Assembly (NCBI GenBank): GCA_016794595.1
Contig: JAEUJN010000070.1
Location: 1 to 38,079, forward strand
Reading direction: 5' to 3'
DNA from: Kineosporiaceae bacterium
Lineage (GTDB): Bacteria > Actinomycetota > Actinomycetes > Actinomycetales > Kineosporiaceae
DNA: 38,079 nucleotides
The notes beneath the pieces were generated by a model. That model made no database searches. It had not been told where the DNA came from and worked only from the letters and a program-made list of their open reading frames with translations. The translations under genes and the position numbers were made by a program. Shown one piece after another: positions 21,944 to 30,226 of this stretch (position 1 is its first letter; each line of letters starts with the position of its first letter).

Positions 21944-23866
21944 ATGACCCGCCCCGACACCGTGCGCCTGACCACCGCCCAGGCCCTGGTGCGCTGGATG
22001 ATCGCCCAGCGCACGGAGTTGCTCGACGGGACGCAGGCGCCACTGTTCGCCGGGGTGTTCGGCATCTTCGGGCACGGCAACGTGCTCGGGCTGGGGACGG
22101 CGCTGCACGAGGCCGGGGAGGCACTGCCCACCTGGCGCGGGCAGAACGAGCAGGGCATGGCGTTGGCCGCAGCGGCCTATGCCAAGGCCATGGACCGGCG
22201 GCAGGTGATGGTCGCGACGTCCTCGGTGGGTCCGGGCGCCTTGAACATGGTGACCGCAGCCGGCCTGGCGATGGCGAACCGATTGCCGCTGTTGCTGTTA
22301 CCGGGGGACACCTTCACCGGCCGCGGCCCGGACCCCGTGCTGCAGCAGGTCGAGCACTACGGTGATCCGGCCACGACCGCCAACGACGCGTTCCGGGCGG
22401 TCTCGCGCTACCACGACCGGATCACCCGCCCTGAGCAACTGATGTCAACCCTGCCGCAGGTGGCGCGGGTGCTGACCGACCCGGCGGACTGCGGCCCCGT
22501 GGTGCTGGCTCTGCCGCAGGACGTCCAGGCAGAGGAGTACGACTTCCCGCAGTCGATGTTCGCGACCCGGGTGCACAAGGTGCCTCGCCCGCGGGCCGAC
22601 ACCTGGGCCCTGGGGGAGGCGGTCGAGGTGTTGCGGGGTGCCCAGCGCCCGCTGCTGGTCGCCGGCGGTGGGGTGCGCTACTCGGGTGCTGCCCAGCATC
22701 TGCTGGAACTGGCCACGGTGCACGGGGTTCCGGTGGTCGAGACCCCCGCGGGGCGCACCCTGGTGCCACACGATCACCCGATGTACGGCGGCGCGCTCGG
22801 CATCATCGGGTCGACCTCGGCCAACACGCTCGCCGGCGAGGCGGATGTCGTGCTGGCCATCGGGACCCGGCTGCAGGACTTCACCACGGCGTCCTGGACG
22901 GTCTTCGGCCGGGACACGAAACTGGTGCACATCAACGCCTCTCGTTTCGATGCGGTCAAGCACGGCGCGCACGCGGTGGTCGGGGACGCCCGGGAGACCC
23001 TGGTGGAACTGAAGGCGGCGCTGGCCGGGTGGACGGCCGACCCGGCATGGACGGCGCGGGCGGCGTCCGTCAAGGCCTCGTGGGACGCCCACATCGACAC
23101 CCTGCGTGAGGGCGTCGCCCCGGATGGATCCCTCACGTACGCACAGGTTCTCGGCGTGGTGAACGACGCCAGCACGTACGACGACTACGTGGTGGTGTCC
23201 TCCGGCGGGTACCCGGGCGAGATCCACGGCGGCTGGCGCACGGTGAACGACGTGCCCGAGGACAAGACCCCGGCCCACCCCGGGTCGGGGGCCACCATGG
23301 ACCTCGAATACGGCTTCTCGTGCATGGGGTATGAGGTCGCCGGGCCGTGGGGCGCGGCGATGGCACGCGAGCAGACCCACCCGGACGGCGTGGTGACCAC
23401 GCTGCTGGGCGACGGGTCGTACCTGATGCTCAACTCCGAGCTGTACTCGGCGGCGTTCTCGGGCCACCCGTTCGTCATGGTGCTGTGCGACAACGGCGGG
23501 TACGCGGTCATCCACCGCCTGCAGACCAACCAGGGCGCAACGGGTTTCAACAACCTGCTGGACGACGCCCGCGGGCCGGGTGCCTCCGACAAGTTGCGGG
23601 TCGACTTCGCCGCCCACGCCCGGGCCCTGGGCGCCGCGGTCGAGGAGGTGCCCGAGGGCGGCACCGTCGAGGACCTGCGCACCGCCTACCTGTGGGCCAA
23701 GGAGACCGCCAGGGCCACCCGTCGCCCGGCCGTGGTGGTCTGCCGCACCCACCCGGCCAGCTGGACCGAGGCCGGTGCCTGGTGGGAGGTGGGGGTGCCG
23801 GCGTCCCTGTCCGGACGGGCGTCGTACGAGGAGCACAAGGACTCCCAGCTGCGCTGGCTGACCTGA
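21944..23866 (+). CDS. iolD: 3D-(3,5/4)-trihydroxycyclohexane-1,2-dione hydrolase
   Basis: 640 residues from ATG at 21944, ribosome site gggag. Thiamine-diphosphate enzyme: N-terminal PYR domain with the catalytic Glu region (AGVFGIFGHGNVLGLGTALHE, WRGQNEQGMALAAAAYAKA), central Rossmann-like domain (PLLVAGGGVRYSGA, VLAIGTRLQDFTTASW), and the PP domain motif GDGSYLMLNSELYSA...CDNGGYAV. IolD opens the ring of the trione to 5-deoxy-glucuronate, substrate of IolB. The 102-bp gap after iolB has no visible operator. iolA, iolE and iolG do not follow, so the pathway is split across the genome. Confidence 0.95.
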   Translation: MTRPDTVRLTTAQALVRWMIAQRTELLDGTQAPLFAGVFGIFGHGNVLGLGTALHEAGEALPTWRGQNEQGMALAAAAYAKAMDRRQVMVATSSVGPGALNMVTAAGLAMANRLPLLLLPGDTFTGRGPDPVLQQVEHYGDPATTANDAFRAVSRYHDRITRPEQLMSTLPQVARVLTDPADCGPVVLALPQDVQAEEYDFPQSMFATRVHKVPRPRADTWALGEAVEVLRGAQRPLLVAGGGVRYSGAAQHLLELATVHGVPVVETPAGRTLVPHDHPMYGGALGIIGSTSANTLAGEADVVLAIGTRLQDFTTASWTVFGRDTKLVHINASRFDAVKHGAHAVVGDARETLVELKAALAGWTADPAWTARAASVKASWDAHIDTLREGVAPDGSLTYAQVLGVVNDASTYDDYVVVSSGGYPGEIHGGWRTVNDVPEDKTPAHPGSGATMDLEYGFSCMGYEVAGPWGAAMAREQTHPDGVVTTLLGDGSYLMLNSELYSAAFSGHPFVMVLCDNGGYAVIHRLQTNQGATGFNNLLDDARGPGASDKLRVDFAAHARALGAAVEEVPEGGTVEDLRTAYLWAKETARATRRPAVVVCRTHPASWTEAGAWWEVGVPASLSGRASYEEHKDSQLRWLT

Positions 23867-23875
23867 GGGCCGCTC

Positions 23876-24580
23876 TCAGGGCGTGGGCGCCACCGAGCGA
23901 TCGGCGCGTTCCCGGGTGACCCCTGCCCATGGGCTCCACCGGAACCACGTGGGCAGGCCGGACGCCAGGCGGGGCGCCCCGGCGACCTCGATCCGCCCCG
24001 CGTCGACCGCCTCGGCCCAGCGCTGATAGCCCTGGAAGACGTCCGCGAAGGCCGCGGTGGTGGCGGTGGCGACGACATCGGACTCGAACCCCGGGTGCTG
24101 CAGGCACACCGACGCCTCGCCATGGTCCAGGACGATCCAGATCGTCTGCGGATCGGGGGCCGTGTGCCGGAACTCGATCACGGTGCGTCGGGGCGGGAAG
24201 CGCGAGGGGTCGACCCGGCGGTGCATCCACCACATCAGCATCGTGGGCGGGACGTCGTGCGGACGCAGGTCGTCGAACAACCACTCGACCGCCCACCGGC
24301 CCAGACTGTCGACCACCCGTTCCAGATCGCGCCCGGCCGGCGTGAGGTGGTACTCGTTGCCCCGGCCCGTCGGCGACGGCCAGGTCTCCAGCACACCCGT
24401 TCGCTCGAGGTGGCGCAGCCGCTGCACCAGCAGCGACCGCGAGATCCCCGGCATCCCCCGGGCGATGTCGTTGAACCGGGTGTTCCCCAGGACCAGTTCG
24501 CGGATGATGAGCGGGTTCCATCGGTCGGCGATGACCTCGCTCGCCATCGCCACCGGGCAGTAACTGCCGTAATCGGGCAT
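23876..24580 (-). CDS. HxlR-family regulator with C-terminal extension
   Basis: 234 residues from ATG at 24580. HxlR winged helix at about 1-100: MPDYGSYCPVAMASEVIADRW (conserved Cys), LIIRELVLGNTRFNDIARGM, ISRSLLVQRLRHLERTGVL, GRGNEYHLTPAGRDLERVV. Residues about 105-234 form an additional alpha/beta domain (MLMWWMHRRVDPSRFPPR, TVIEFRHTAPDPQTIWIVLD, ATTAAFADVFQGYQRWAEAV) like the sterol-carrier-type domain attached to some actinobacterial HxlR proteins. It is divergent from the flavoprotein/flavin-reductase pair, which it probably controls. The Cys may make it redox-sensitive. It converges on iolD, 9 bp apart. Confidence 0.88.
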   Translation of the reverse strand: MPDYGSYCPVAMASEVIADRWNPLIIRELVLGNTRFNDIARGMPGISRSLLVQRLRHLERTGVLETWPSPTGRGNEYHLTPAGRDLERVVDSLGRWAVEWLFDDLRPHDVPPTMLMWWMHRRVDPSRFPPRRTVIEFRHTAPDPQTIWIVLDHGEASVCLQHPGFESDVVATATTAAFADVFQGYQRWAEAVDAGRIEVAGAPRLASGLPTWFRWSPWAGVTRERADRSVAPTP

Positions 24581-24614
24581 GGGCCATCGTCGCAGCGGCT
24601 CTCGGCACCCGACA

Positions 24615-24660
24615 GTCCAGAATCCGGACCGGGCGGGTCACGAATGTGGACTGGATTCGG
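24615..24660. promoter_or_regulatory. Possible HxlR operator elements
   Basis: GTCC-N7-GGAC (24615-24629) encloses AGAATCC, and GGACTGGATTC (24648-24658) repeats the GGAC and GGATTC elements in another order. They sit between the divergent HxlR gene and the acyl-CoA-dehydrogenase-like gene. The pattern is weak and offered only as a pointer to where a binding site may lie. Confidence 0.25.
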
Positions 24661-24686
24661 GTGGGCGCCCGGCTGAGGCTCGAGGC

Positions 24687-25886
24687 ATGACCACAACGAC
24701 CCCGGTCCACCCCGGCACTCACACCCCTACCGATCCCCGAGCCGATACCCCGGTCGCCGATCACCCCACCGGCGGTTCGCTGGTCGAGCGTGCGGCTGCC
24801 ATCGGCCCCCTGCTCGCCGAACACGCCGCCCGTCACGACCTCGAGGGCACGTTCGTCGCCGAGGCCGACCAGGCCCTGCGCGACGCCGGCCTGCTCCGGG
24901 CCGCCGTCCCGGTCGAGCTCGGCGGCGAGGGCGCCACGATCACCGAGCTGGCCGCCGTCCAGCGCGAGCTCGCCCACCACTGCGGGGCCACCGCGCTGGC
25001 CAGCTCGATGCACCAGCACGTGGTCGCGTTCACCGCCTGGCGCTACCGCCGGGGCCTGCCCGGCGCCGAGGCCACCCTGCGCAAGGTCGCCGAGGACGGC
25101 GTGCTGCTGGTCTCCACCGGCGGCGGAGACTTCACGCACCCGCGCGGTGAGGCCGTACCCGTCGAGGGCGGCTACCGCGTCTCCGGCCGCAAGCGGTTCG
25201 CCAGCCAGGCCCACCACGGGTCGGTGATGTCGACCATGTTCACCCTCGACGACCCCGAGCAGGGCAGGCGGGTGCTGAACATGGCGGTCCCCCTGTCGGC
25301 CGAGGGGGTGCGCGTCATCGACACCTGGGACACCCTGGGCATGCGCGGCACCGAGAGCCACGACATCGTGCTCGAGAACGTCTTCGTCCCCGACGAGAAG
25401 GTGCTGGCGAACCGGCCGTACGGGGTGGTCGACCCCCCGCTGCAGGTCATCGCCAGTGTCGCCTTCCCGATCATCTCCGGGGTCTACCTCGGGGTCGCCG
25501 AGGCCGCCTACGCCGAGGCGATCCGCGCTGCCGGTCCCCGGGCCGGCGACCCCCTGGTGCAGCGCACGATCGGCCTCATGCGGCACCGGTTGCAGGTGGC
25601 CGAGTGGGCGCTGGACGGCGCCCTGGCCCTGATCGGCGACGACCCGGCGCCGTCCCCCGAGCGGTTCCTGGCGGCCATGAGCGCCAAGGCCGAGGTGGCC
25701 CGGGCCGGCATCGAGGTCTGCGACCTGGCGATGGACGTCGCGGGCGGACCCGCCTTCTTCCGGGGGTCGGTGATCGAGCGCGCCTACCGGGACATCCGGG
25801 CCGCGAAGTTCCACCCCCTCACGCCCGAGGCCACCCTGGTCGAGACGGGACGGCGGGCGCTCGGGGTGCCCGGCCTCCTGCCGTAG
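24687..25886 (+). CDS. Acyl-CoA-dehydrogenase-like flavoprotein (probable monooxygenase component)
   Basis: 399 residues from ATG at 24687. Acyl-CoA dehydrogenase fold: helical N-terminal domain (LLAEHAARHDLEGTF, ALRDAGLLRAAVPVELGGEG), beta domain (LLVSTGGGDFTHPRGEAV, GYRVSGRKRFASQA) and C-terminal helical bundle (ALALIGDDPAPSPERFLAAM, EVCDLAMDVAGGPAFFRGS). The usual catalytic Glu is not obvious. The gene is followed 13 bp later by a flavin reductase, so it more likely is a group D flavin monooxygenase (like HsaA, DszC or HpaB relatives) than a beta-oxidation enzyme. The N-terminal 30 residues are Thr/Pro-rich and unstructured. Substrate unknown. Confidence 0.85.
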   Translation: MTTTTPVHPGTHTPTDPRADTPVADHPTGGSLVERAAAIGPLLAEHAARHDLEGTFVAEADQALRDAGLLRAAVPVELGGEGATITELAAVQRELAHHCGATALASSMHQHVVAFTAWRYRRGLPGAEATLRKVAEDGVLLVSTGGGDFTHPRGEAVPVEGGYRVSGRKRFASQAHHGSVMSTMFTLDDPEQGRRVLNMAVPLSAEGVRVIDTWDTLGMRGTESHDIVLENVFVPDEKVLANRPYGVVDPPLQVIASVAFPIISGVYLGVAEAAYAEAIRAAGPRAGDPLVQRTIGLMRHRLQVAEWALDGALALIGDDPAPSPERFLAAMSAKAEVARAGIEVCDLAMDVAGGPAFFRGSVIERAYRDIRAAKFHPLTPEATLVETGRRALGVPGLLP

Positions 25887-25899
25887 GGCGGGGGAGGTC

Positions 25900-26418
25900 G
25901 TGGAGACCGCATCGCCGGTCGAACCGCTGCACCTGCGCGCCTGCCTGGCGCGCTTCGTCACCGGGGTCGCCGTGGTGAGCTACCTCGCCGACGGCAGGGT
26001 GCGTGGGCTGACCGTGAACTCGTTCACCTCCGTCTCCCTGGCCCCTCCGCTGGTCCTGGTGTCCGTGGCCCGCTCGGCGCGGGCCACGGGTCACCTCGGG
26101 CGCGTGCCGTTCAGTGTCAGCGTGTTGAGCGCCTCGCAGGGCGACCTGGCGCGCCACTTCGCCGGCACCGCCCGGGGGCCGGTGGAGGTCGGGTGGCAGT
26201 GGACCGACGATGACCTGGCACCCACCCTGTCAGGGGCGATCGCCACGGTGCGCTGCCGGCCGTGGCGGTCTCACGACGCCGGCGACCACCGCCTGCACCT
26301 CGGGCAGGTCGTCGCGGCTGACCTGCGGGCGGACGGTGAGCCATTGCTGTTCCACCGGGGCCGGTTCGGTGACCTCGGCTCCGGCCACGCGGCGGCTCAA
26401 CTGGCGGGGTCGTGCTGA
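25900..26418 (+). CDS. Flavin reductase family protein
   Basis: 172 residues from GTG at 25900, ribosome site gggggagg. Split-barrel flavin-binding fold: LRACLARFVTGVAVVSYLADG, RGLTVNSFTSVSLAPPLVLVSVAR (the SFTSVSLxPP flavin motif), PFSVSVLSASQGDLARHFAG, and a final LLFHRGRFGDL. Such proteins supply reduced FMN or FAD to a partner oxygenase. The tight link to the acyl-CoA-dehydrogenase-like gene makes that the partner. It ends 57 bp before the convergent acyltransferase gene. Confidence 0.92.
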   Translation: METASPVEPLHLRACLARFVTGVAVVSYLADGRVRGLTVNSFTSVSLAPPLVLVSVARSARATGHLGRVPFSVSVLSASQGDLARHFAGTARGPVEVGWQWTDDDLAPTLSGAIATVRCRPWRSHDAGDHRLHLGQVVAADLRADGEPLLFHRGRFGDLGSGHAAAQLAGSC

Positions 26419-26475
26419 ACGCGCGCAGCTCCTGGGCGCACGGGGCCGGGTCCGGCTCGGCTGTGGCCTGGCGGG

Positions 26476-27201
26476 TCAGGCCGCCGGGCCGAGCAGATCG
26501 GGCAGGTCCTGGCCCGCGATCTCGGCCAGCAGGCTCCGGACCCGGCCCATCACCAGGTCGGTCGCGGCCTGCAGATCCGTGCCGTCCGCCCCGGCGGCGG
26601 CGCGCAGCCGGGCAGCGGGGATCGGCTCGCCGATGATCACCGTGACCGTCGGGCGGCGGGGGATGCGTCCCGGACGCAGCCGCCCCAGGAAGCGCAACCG
26701 GCGGGTCAGGGACGACGTGCGCTCCCGGGTGACCAGGCGGTGGGCGCCCCACTGCGCCACCGGCACGATCGGGCAGTCGGCGGTCAGGGCCAGGCGGACG
26801 GCGCCGGTGCGCGCCGTGGCCATCGGGCGGTAGTCGGGCTCGCTGGTGATCCGGCCCTCGGGGTACAGGGCCACCACCCATCCGTTGGCCAGAGCCTCCA
26901 GGGCCGGCTGGATCGCCGCCCGCGGGTCGAGCCCGCGCCGAACCGGGATCTGCCCGGTGCGGCGCAGCAGGCCCCCGATCACCGGCCAGGAGAACGCCTC
27001 GGCCATCGCCAGGAACGTGCCCCGCCGTCCGGCGCGGCGCAGGGCGCACCCGAGCACCGGGGGGTCACTGAGCGACAGGTGGTTGCTGACCACCACCGCC
27101 GGGCCCTGGGCGGGGATGCGGTCGAGGTGCAGGTGGGTCCGCCGCGTGGCCAGGCCCAGCGCGGCGTCGATCAGCGTGACCGCCACGGCGTACAGGCTCA
27201 T
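26476..27201 (-). CDS. 1-acyl-glycerol-3-phosphate acyltransferase-like protein
   Basis: 241 residues from ATG at 27201. PlsC/LPLAT signatures: VVVSNHLSLSDPPVLG (HX4D catalytic motif), FSWPVIGGLLRRTGQIPVRR (substrate phosphate motif), ALYPEGRITSEP (EGRI in place of EGTR), and CPIVPVAQWG. One weak N-terminal hydrophobic segment suggests membrane association. The family transfers acyl groups to lysophosphatidate or related glycerolipids. The start overlaps the end of dhaM by 4 bp, so it is translated with dihydroxyacetone kinase. That link between DHAP supply and glycerolipid acylation is noteworthy but unproven. Confidence 0.9.
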   Translation of the reverse strand: MSLYAVAVTLIDAALGLATRRTHLHLDRIPAQGPAVVVSNHLSLSDPPVLGCALRRAGRRGTFLAMAEAFSWPVIGGLLRRTGQIPVRRGLDPRAAIQPALEALANGWVVALYPEGRITSEPDYRPMATARTGAVRLALTADCPIVPVAQWGAHRLVTRERTSSLTRRLRFLGRLRPGRIPRRPTVTVIIGEPIPAARLRAAAGADGTDLQAATDLVMGRVRSLLAEIAGQDLPDLLGPAA

Positions 27202-27647
27202 GAGAGGTCATCCTGGCCTGCCGAGGGAGTCCGGCGGCCCAGGGCGGCTTGCTTGGGCATCAGCGCGTCGGCCGCCACCGCGGCCACCCGGGTCAGGTCC
27301 GCGCCCGTGGCCGCCGTCACCGCGGCCATCACCAGTCCCTCGACCAGCGGCCCGGGGGAGAGCACCACGCGCTCGCGCAGCCCGTCGTCCAGCAGCTCCA
27401 ACGCCAGGTCCGCCGACAGGACGGCGCTGCCCAGGTCGGTCAGCACGACCACGCCGTCGCCCTCGGAGGCCGCATCGGCGACGGTGATCGCCGCCGCGAT
27501 CGCGGTGGCGTCGGTGCCGTAGGTCTGCTCGTCCAGCCCGGCCGCCAGTTCGATCGGTGGACGGCGAGTGGTGAGCATCTGCTCGGCCAAACCGAGGGCT
27601 GCCCGGGCCAGGGCGCGACTGTGCGAGACCACCACCAGGGCGACCAC
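27198..27647 (-). CDS. dhaM: PTS-dependent dihydroxyacetone kinase phosphotransferase subunit DhaM
   Basis: 149 residues from GTG at 27647. EIIA-mannose-type domain: VALVVVSHSRALARAALGLAEQM with the phospho-accepting His at about residue 9, AAGLDEQTYGTDATAI, GDGVVVLTDLGSAVLSADLALE, and LSPGPLVEGLVMAAV. It passes phosphate from HPr to DhaL-bound ADP. It has only this domain, unlike the longer E. coli DhaM with HPr and EI-like parts, so it relies on separate PTS proteins. It lies 3 bp after dhaL. Confidence 0.93.
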   Translation of the reverse strand: MVALVVVSHSRALARAALGLAEQMLTTRRPPIELAAGLDEQTYGTDATAIAAAITVADAASEGDGVVVLTDLGSAVLSADLALELLDDGLRERVVLSPGPLVEGLVMAAVTAATGADLTRVAAVAADALMPKQAALGRRTPSAGQDDLS

Positions 27648-27650
27648 GGC

Positions 27651-28382
27651 TCAGTCGCTCCCAGGTGCGCCGGCTGTCGCCGAGTCGGCCGGTTCGCCCA
27701 ACGAGGTGGCCGCCGCGGTGACCAGCAGCGCCATCGAGGTGGCACCCGGATCCTGATGTCCCACGCTGCGCTCGCCGAGGTAGCTGGCTCGGCCCTTGCG
27801 GGCGACCATCGCCGTGGTGGCATCGCGTCCGGCGTCGGCGGCGGCGCGGGCCGCGTGCAGGGCCACCCCCAGCGACGTGCCCTCGGCCAGTGCCGAATCC
27901 AGTGCGGCACAGGCAGGTTCGAGGGCATCCAGCAGGGTCTTCTCCCCGGGTCGGGCACGTCCGCGGGCGGTCACGCCGTCGAGGCCGGCGCGCAGCCCGA
28001 TGGCGAGCTCCTCGGCGGACAGGGTCGGCGCCGAACAGGCGGCCGCCATCCGCATCAGCAGCGTGCCGTAGAGCGGGCCGCTGGCCCCACCGACCGTGCG
28101 CACCAGGGTCATCCCGGCGGTGCGCAAAAGGGTTGCGGGGGAAGAGATCCGGGGCGCTGCATCCAGCTCGATCACGACCGCGGTCATCCCGCGGTCGAGG
28201 TTGAGCCCGTGGTCGGCGTCCCCGATGGCCGAGTCCAGGGCCGTCAGCAGGTCACGGTTCGCGCGCACCAGCCGGGCGAACTCCCGCAGCCAGCGACCGA
28301 GATCGGCCGCCCTGATCTCGCCCGCCTCCTCATCGGTGGCCGGGTCGGGGGGAGCGGCGTGACCTTCCCCGGAGTCGGTCAT
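27651..28382 (-). CDS. dhaL: Dihydroxyacetone kinase ADP-binding subunit DhaL
   Basis: 243 residues from ATG at 28382. DhaL helical barrel: LDSAIGDADHGLNLDRGM (Asp cluster binding Mg-ADP), LVRTVGGASGPLYGTLLMRMA, GEKTLLDALEPA, and the final RASYLGERSVGHQDPGATSM with the conserved Gly-His. It holds the nucleotide that accepts phosphate from DhaM and gives it to dihydroxyacetone bound on DhaK. It has an acidic N-terminal extension of about 25 residues relative to typical 210-residue DhaL. The gap to dhaK is 2 bp. Confidence 0.95.
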   Translation of the reverse strand: MTDSGEGHAAPPDPATDEEAGEIRAADLGRWLREFARLVRANRDLLTALDSAIGDADHGLNLDRGMTAVVIELDAAPRISSPATLLRTAGMTLVRTVGGASGPLYGTLLMRMAAACSAPTLSAEELAIGLRAGLDGVTARGRARPGEKTLLDALEPACAALDSALAEGTSLGVALHAARAAADAGRDATTAMVARKGRASYLGERSVGHQDPGATSMALLVTAAATSLGEPADSATAGAPGSD

Positions 28383-28384
28383 GC

Positions 28385-29380
28385 TCACACCCCCCACCGC
28401 AACGCCGGGGTGTCCACCGGGGCGTCCCACAGCTGCACCAGCTCGTCGTCCGCCCGCAGCAGCGTGACCGAACAGCCCGCCATGTCGAGGCTGGTCACGT
28501 ACGGCCCCACCAGGTTTCGCACCACCTGGACACCGGCCGCCGACAGCAGGGCGGCGACCTCGTGGTACATCACGTACAGCTCGATCAGCGGGGTGGCGCC
28601 CATGCCGTTCAGGAACAGGATCACCGGTGCGCCGGTGAGGTCCAGGTCGGCCAGGATCGGTTCGACCAGCATCGCCGCGACCTCTCGGCCGGGGGCCAGG
28701 GGCACCCGATGGCGTCCCGGTTCACCGTGGATCCCGATCCCGATCTCCATCTGATCCTCGGGCAGGTCGAAGGTGGGGTGACCGACCGCCGGCACGGTGC
28801 ACGACGTGAGCGCCACCCCCATGCTGCGCACGGCGGCGTTCACCCGGCGGGCCAGGTCGGCCACTTCGGCCAGCGAGCGTCCTCGAGCCGCCGCCGCCCC
28901 GGCGAGCTTCTCCACCAGCAGGGTGCCGCCGACCCCGCGACGCCCCGCCGTCCAGGTGCTGTCCTGCACCGCGACGTCGTCGTCCACCAGCACCGAGGCC
29001 ACCTCGATCCCGGCGTCAGCGGCGAACTCGGCCGCCATCTCGAAGTTCATCACGTCGCCGGTGTAGTTCTTCACGACGTACAGCACGCCGGCGCCGCCGT
29101 CCACCGCCGTGGTGGCGGCGAGGATCTGGTCGGGCACCGGCGAGGTGAACACCTCCCCGGCGCACGCGGCGTCCAGCATGCCCGGCCCGACGAAGCCCGC
29201 GTGCAGGGGCTCGTGACCCGACCCGCCGCCCGAGACCAGCGCCACCCGGCCGGGCGTGGGTGCGTCGGCGCGCACCACGACCTTGCTCGCGAGGTCGACG
29301 CGCAGCCGCGGATGAGCTGCTGCCATGCCCCGCAGGGCATCGGTCACCAGCTCGGCCGGGTCGTTGACGAGCTTCTTCAC
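28385..29380 (-). CDS. dhaK: Dihydroxyacetone kinase substrate-binding subunit DhaK
   Basis: 331 residues. GTG at 29380 is chosen because it gives the canonical [19 protein letters not shown]. Features: [56 protein letters not shown], and the catalytic His that forms the hemiaminal with dihydroxyacetone in [15 protein letters not shown]. It phosphorylates dihydroxyacetone to DHAP with DhaL and DhaM. First gene of a dhaK-dhaL-dhaM-acyltransferase operon. The 102 bp upstream, shared with the divergent truncated VOC gene, show no clear operator. Confidence 0.96.
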   Translation of the reverse strand: MKKLVNDPAELVTDALRGMAAAHPRLRVDLASKVVVRADAPTPGRVALVSGGGSGHEPLHAGFVGPGMLDAACAGEVFTSPVPDQILAATTAVDGGAGVLYVVKNYTGDVMNFEMAAEFAADAGIEVASVLVDDDVAVQDSTWTAGRRGVGGTLLVEKLAGAAAARGRSLAEVADLARRVNAAVRSMGVALTSCTVPAVGHPTFDLPEDQMEIGIGIHGEPGRHRVPLAPGREVAAMLVEPILADLDLTGAPVILFLNGMGATPLIELYVMYHEVAALLSAAGVQVVRNLVGPYVTSLDMAGCSVTLLRADDELVQLWDAPVDTPALRWGV

Positions 29381-29482
29381 GGTCGCCTCCAGGGGTCGCC
29401 AGTGCACCACCGCGAGAGGATGCGCCCACCAGCATGCCCGTCGGGTGCCGGTGATCACAGGGCGGAACACTCAGGAGCAGGG

Positions 29483-29662
29483 ATGGATCAACGGCTGAGC
29501 TTCGTGACGCTGGCGGTGCCCGATCTGGACGCCGCGCGGCGGTTCTCCATCGACGGCCTGGGCTGGCAGGCCGAACTCGACGAGCCCGGGGAGGTGCTGA
29601 TGTTCCGGGTGGCCGATCGGGTGGTGCTGTCGCTGTGGTCGCAGGCCGGCTTTCGCCGGTAG
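29483..29662 (+). pseudogene. Truncated VOC/glyoxalase-family gene
   Basis: 59 residues from ATG at 29483 (ribosome site aggag). MDQRLSFVTLAVPDLDAARR, then FSIDGLGWQAELDEPGEVLM and VLSLWSQAGFRR, is the first beta-alpha-beta-beta-beta module of a VOC protein (normally about 120-140 residues), then TAG. In frame after the stop, 21 more codons do not resemble the missing second module, and the holin-family gene begins at 29719, so the second half appears deleted rather than only stop-interrupted. Single-module VOC proteins acting as dimers exist, so a functional short protein is not fully excluded. Confidence 0.6.
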
Positions 29663-29718
29663 GTCGACCACAACCCCGGGCCGATCGGTGCCTCGGTGCT
29701 GCCGTCGGTCGCGAGCGA

Positions 29719-30120
29719 TCAGGCCTGAACCGAACGCTCCCGCGAGCGATCCGGCAGCACCAGGTTGAGCATCATGCTCACGATCGTGACCACGACGGCC
29801 GCGGCCAGGGTGGACCAGAGGAACGGGCCGGAGTCGAAGGAGATGCCCAGGGAGTCGGACAGCCAGTCGACCAACTCGAGCATCAGGGCGTTGACCACGA
29901 AGGCGAACAGGCCGAGACTGAGCACGTAGAACGGGAACGCCAGCACCTTGACGATCGGCTTCACCAGGGCGTTGACCACCCCGAACAGGGCTCCGAGCAC
30001 GAGCAGGGTGATCACCCGGCCGCTGGTGTCGGACGCGGTGACGTCCACCTGGGGCACGACCAGGGTGGCCACCCAGATGGCCACCGCGTTGACCAGGACC
30101 TTGATCACGATGGATCTCAC
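29719..30120 (-). CDS. Phage holin family 4 / YvlD-like membrane protein
   Basis: 133 residues from GTG at 30120 (VRSIVIKVLVNAVAIWV). Four hydrophobic helices with the family's GALFGVVNALVKPIVKVLAFPFYVLS-type loop (split here as GALFGVVNALVKPI and VLAFPFYVLSLG), FAFVVNALMLELVDWL, and a basic C-terminus PDRSRERSVQA. Members are small inner-membrane proteins common in actinobacterial chromosomes and are usually not phage-encoded; their job is poorly known. It stands alone, about 106 bp downstream of the histidine kinase gene. Confidence 0.88.
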   Translation of the reverse strand: MRSIVIKVLVNAVAIWVATLVVPQVDVTASDTSGRVITLLVLGALFGVVNALVKPIVKVLAFPFYVLSLGLFAFVVNALMLELVDWLSDSLGISFDSGPFLWSTLAAAVVVTIVSMMLNLVLPDRSRERSVQA

Positions 30121-30226
30121 GCGGGCATTGTCGCAACGTCCGCGGCCGGCTGTCCTGTCGAGCCCTGGACGTCGCTCGGGGGAGCCTGCGGAGGAAGCCT
30201 GGGCAGGCGCCGGGCAGCCCGTCCGG

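Noticed and set aside
23547-25961. Very long minus-strand open frame (804 codons) across iolD end, HxlR and the flavoprotein gene
   Set aside because: It lies antisense to three genes with clear family motifs; its translation is Gly/Arg/His-rich low complexity typical of shadow frames in high-GC DNA.
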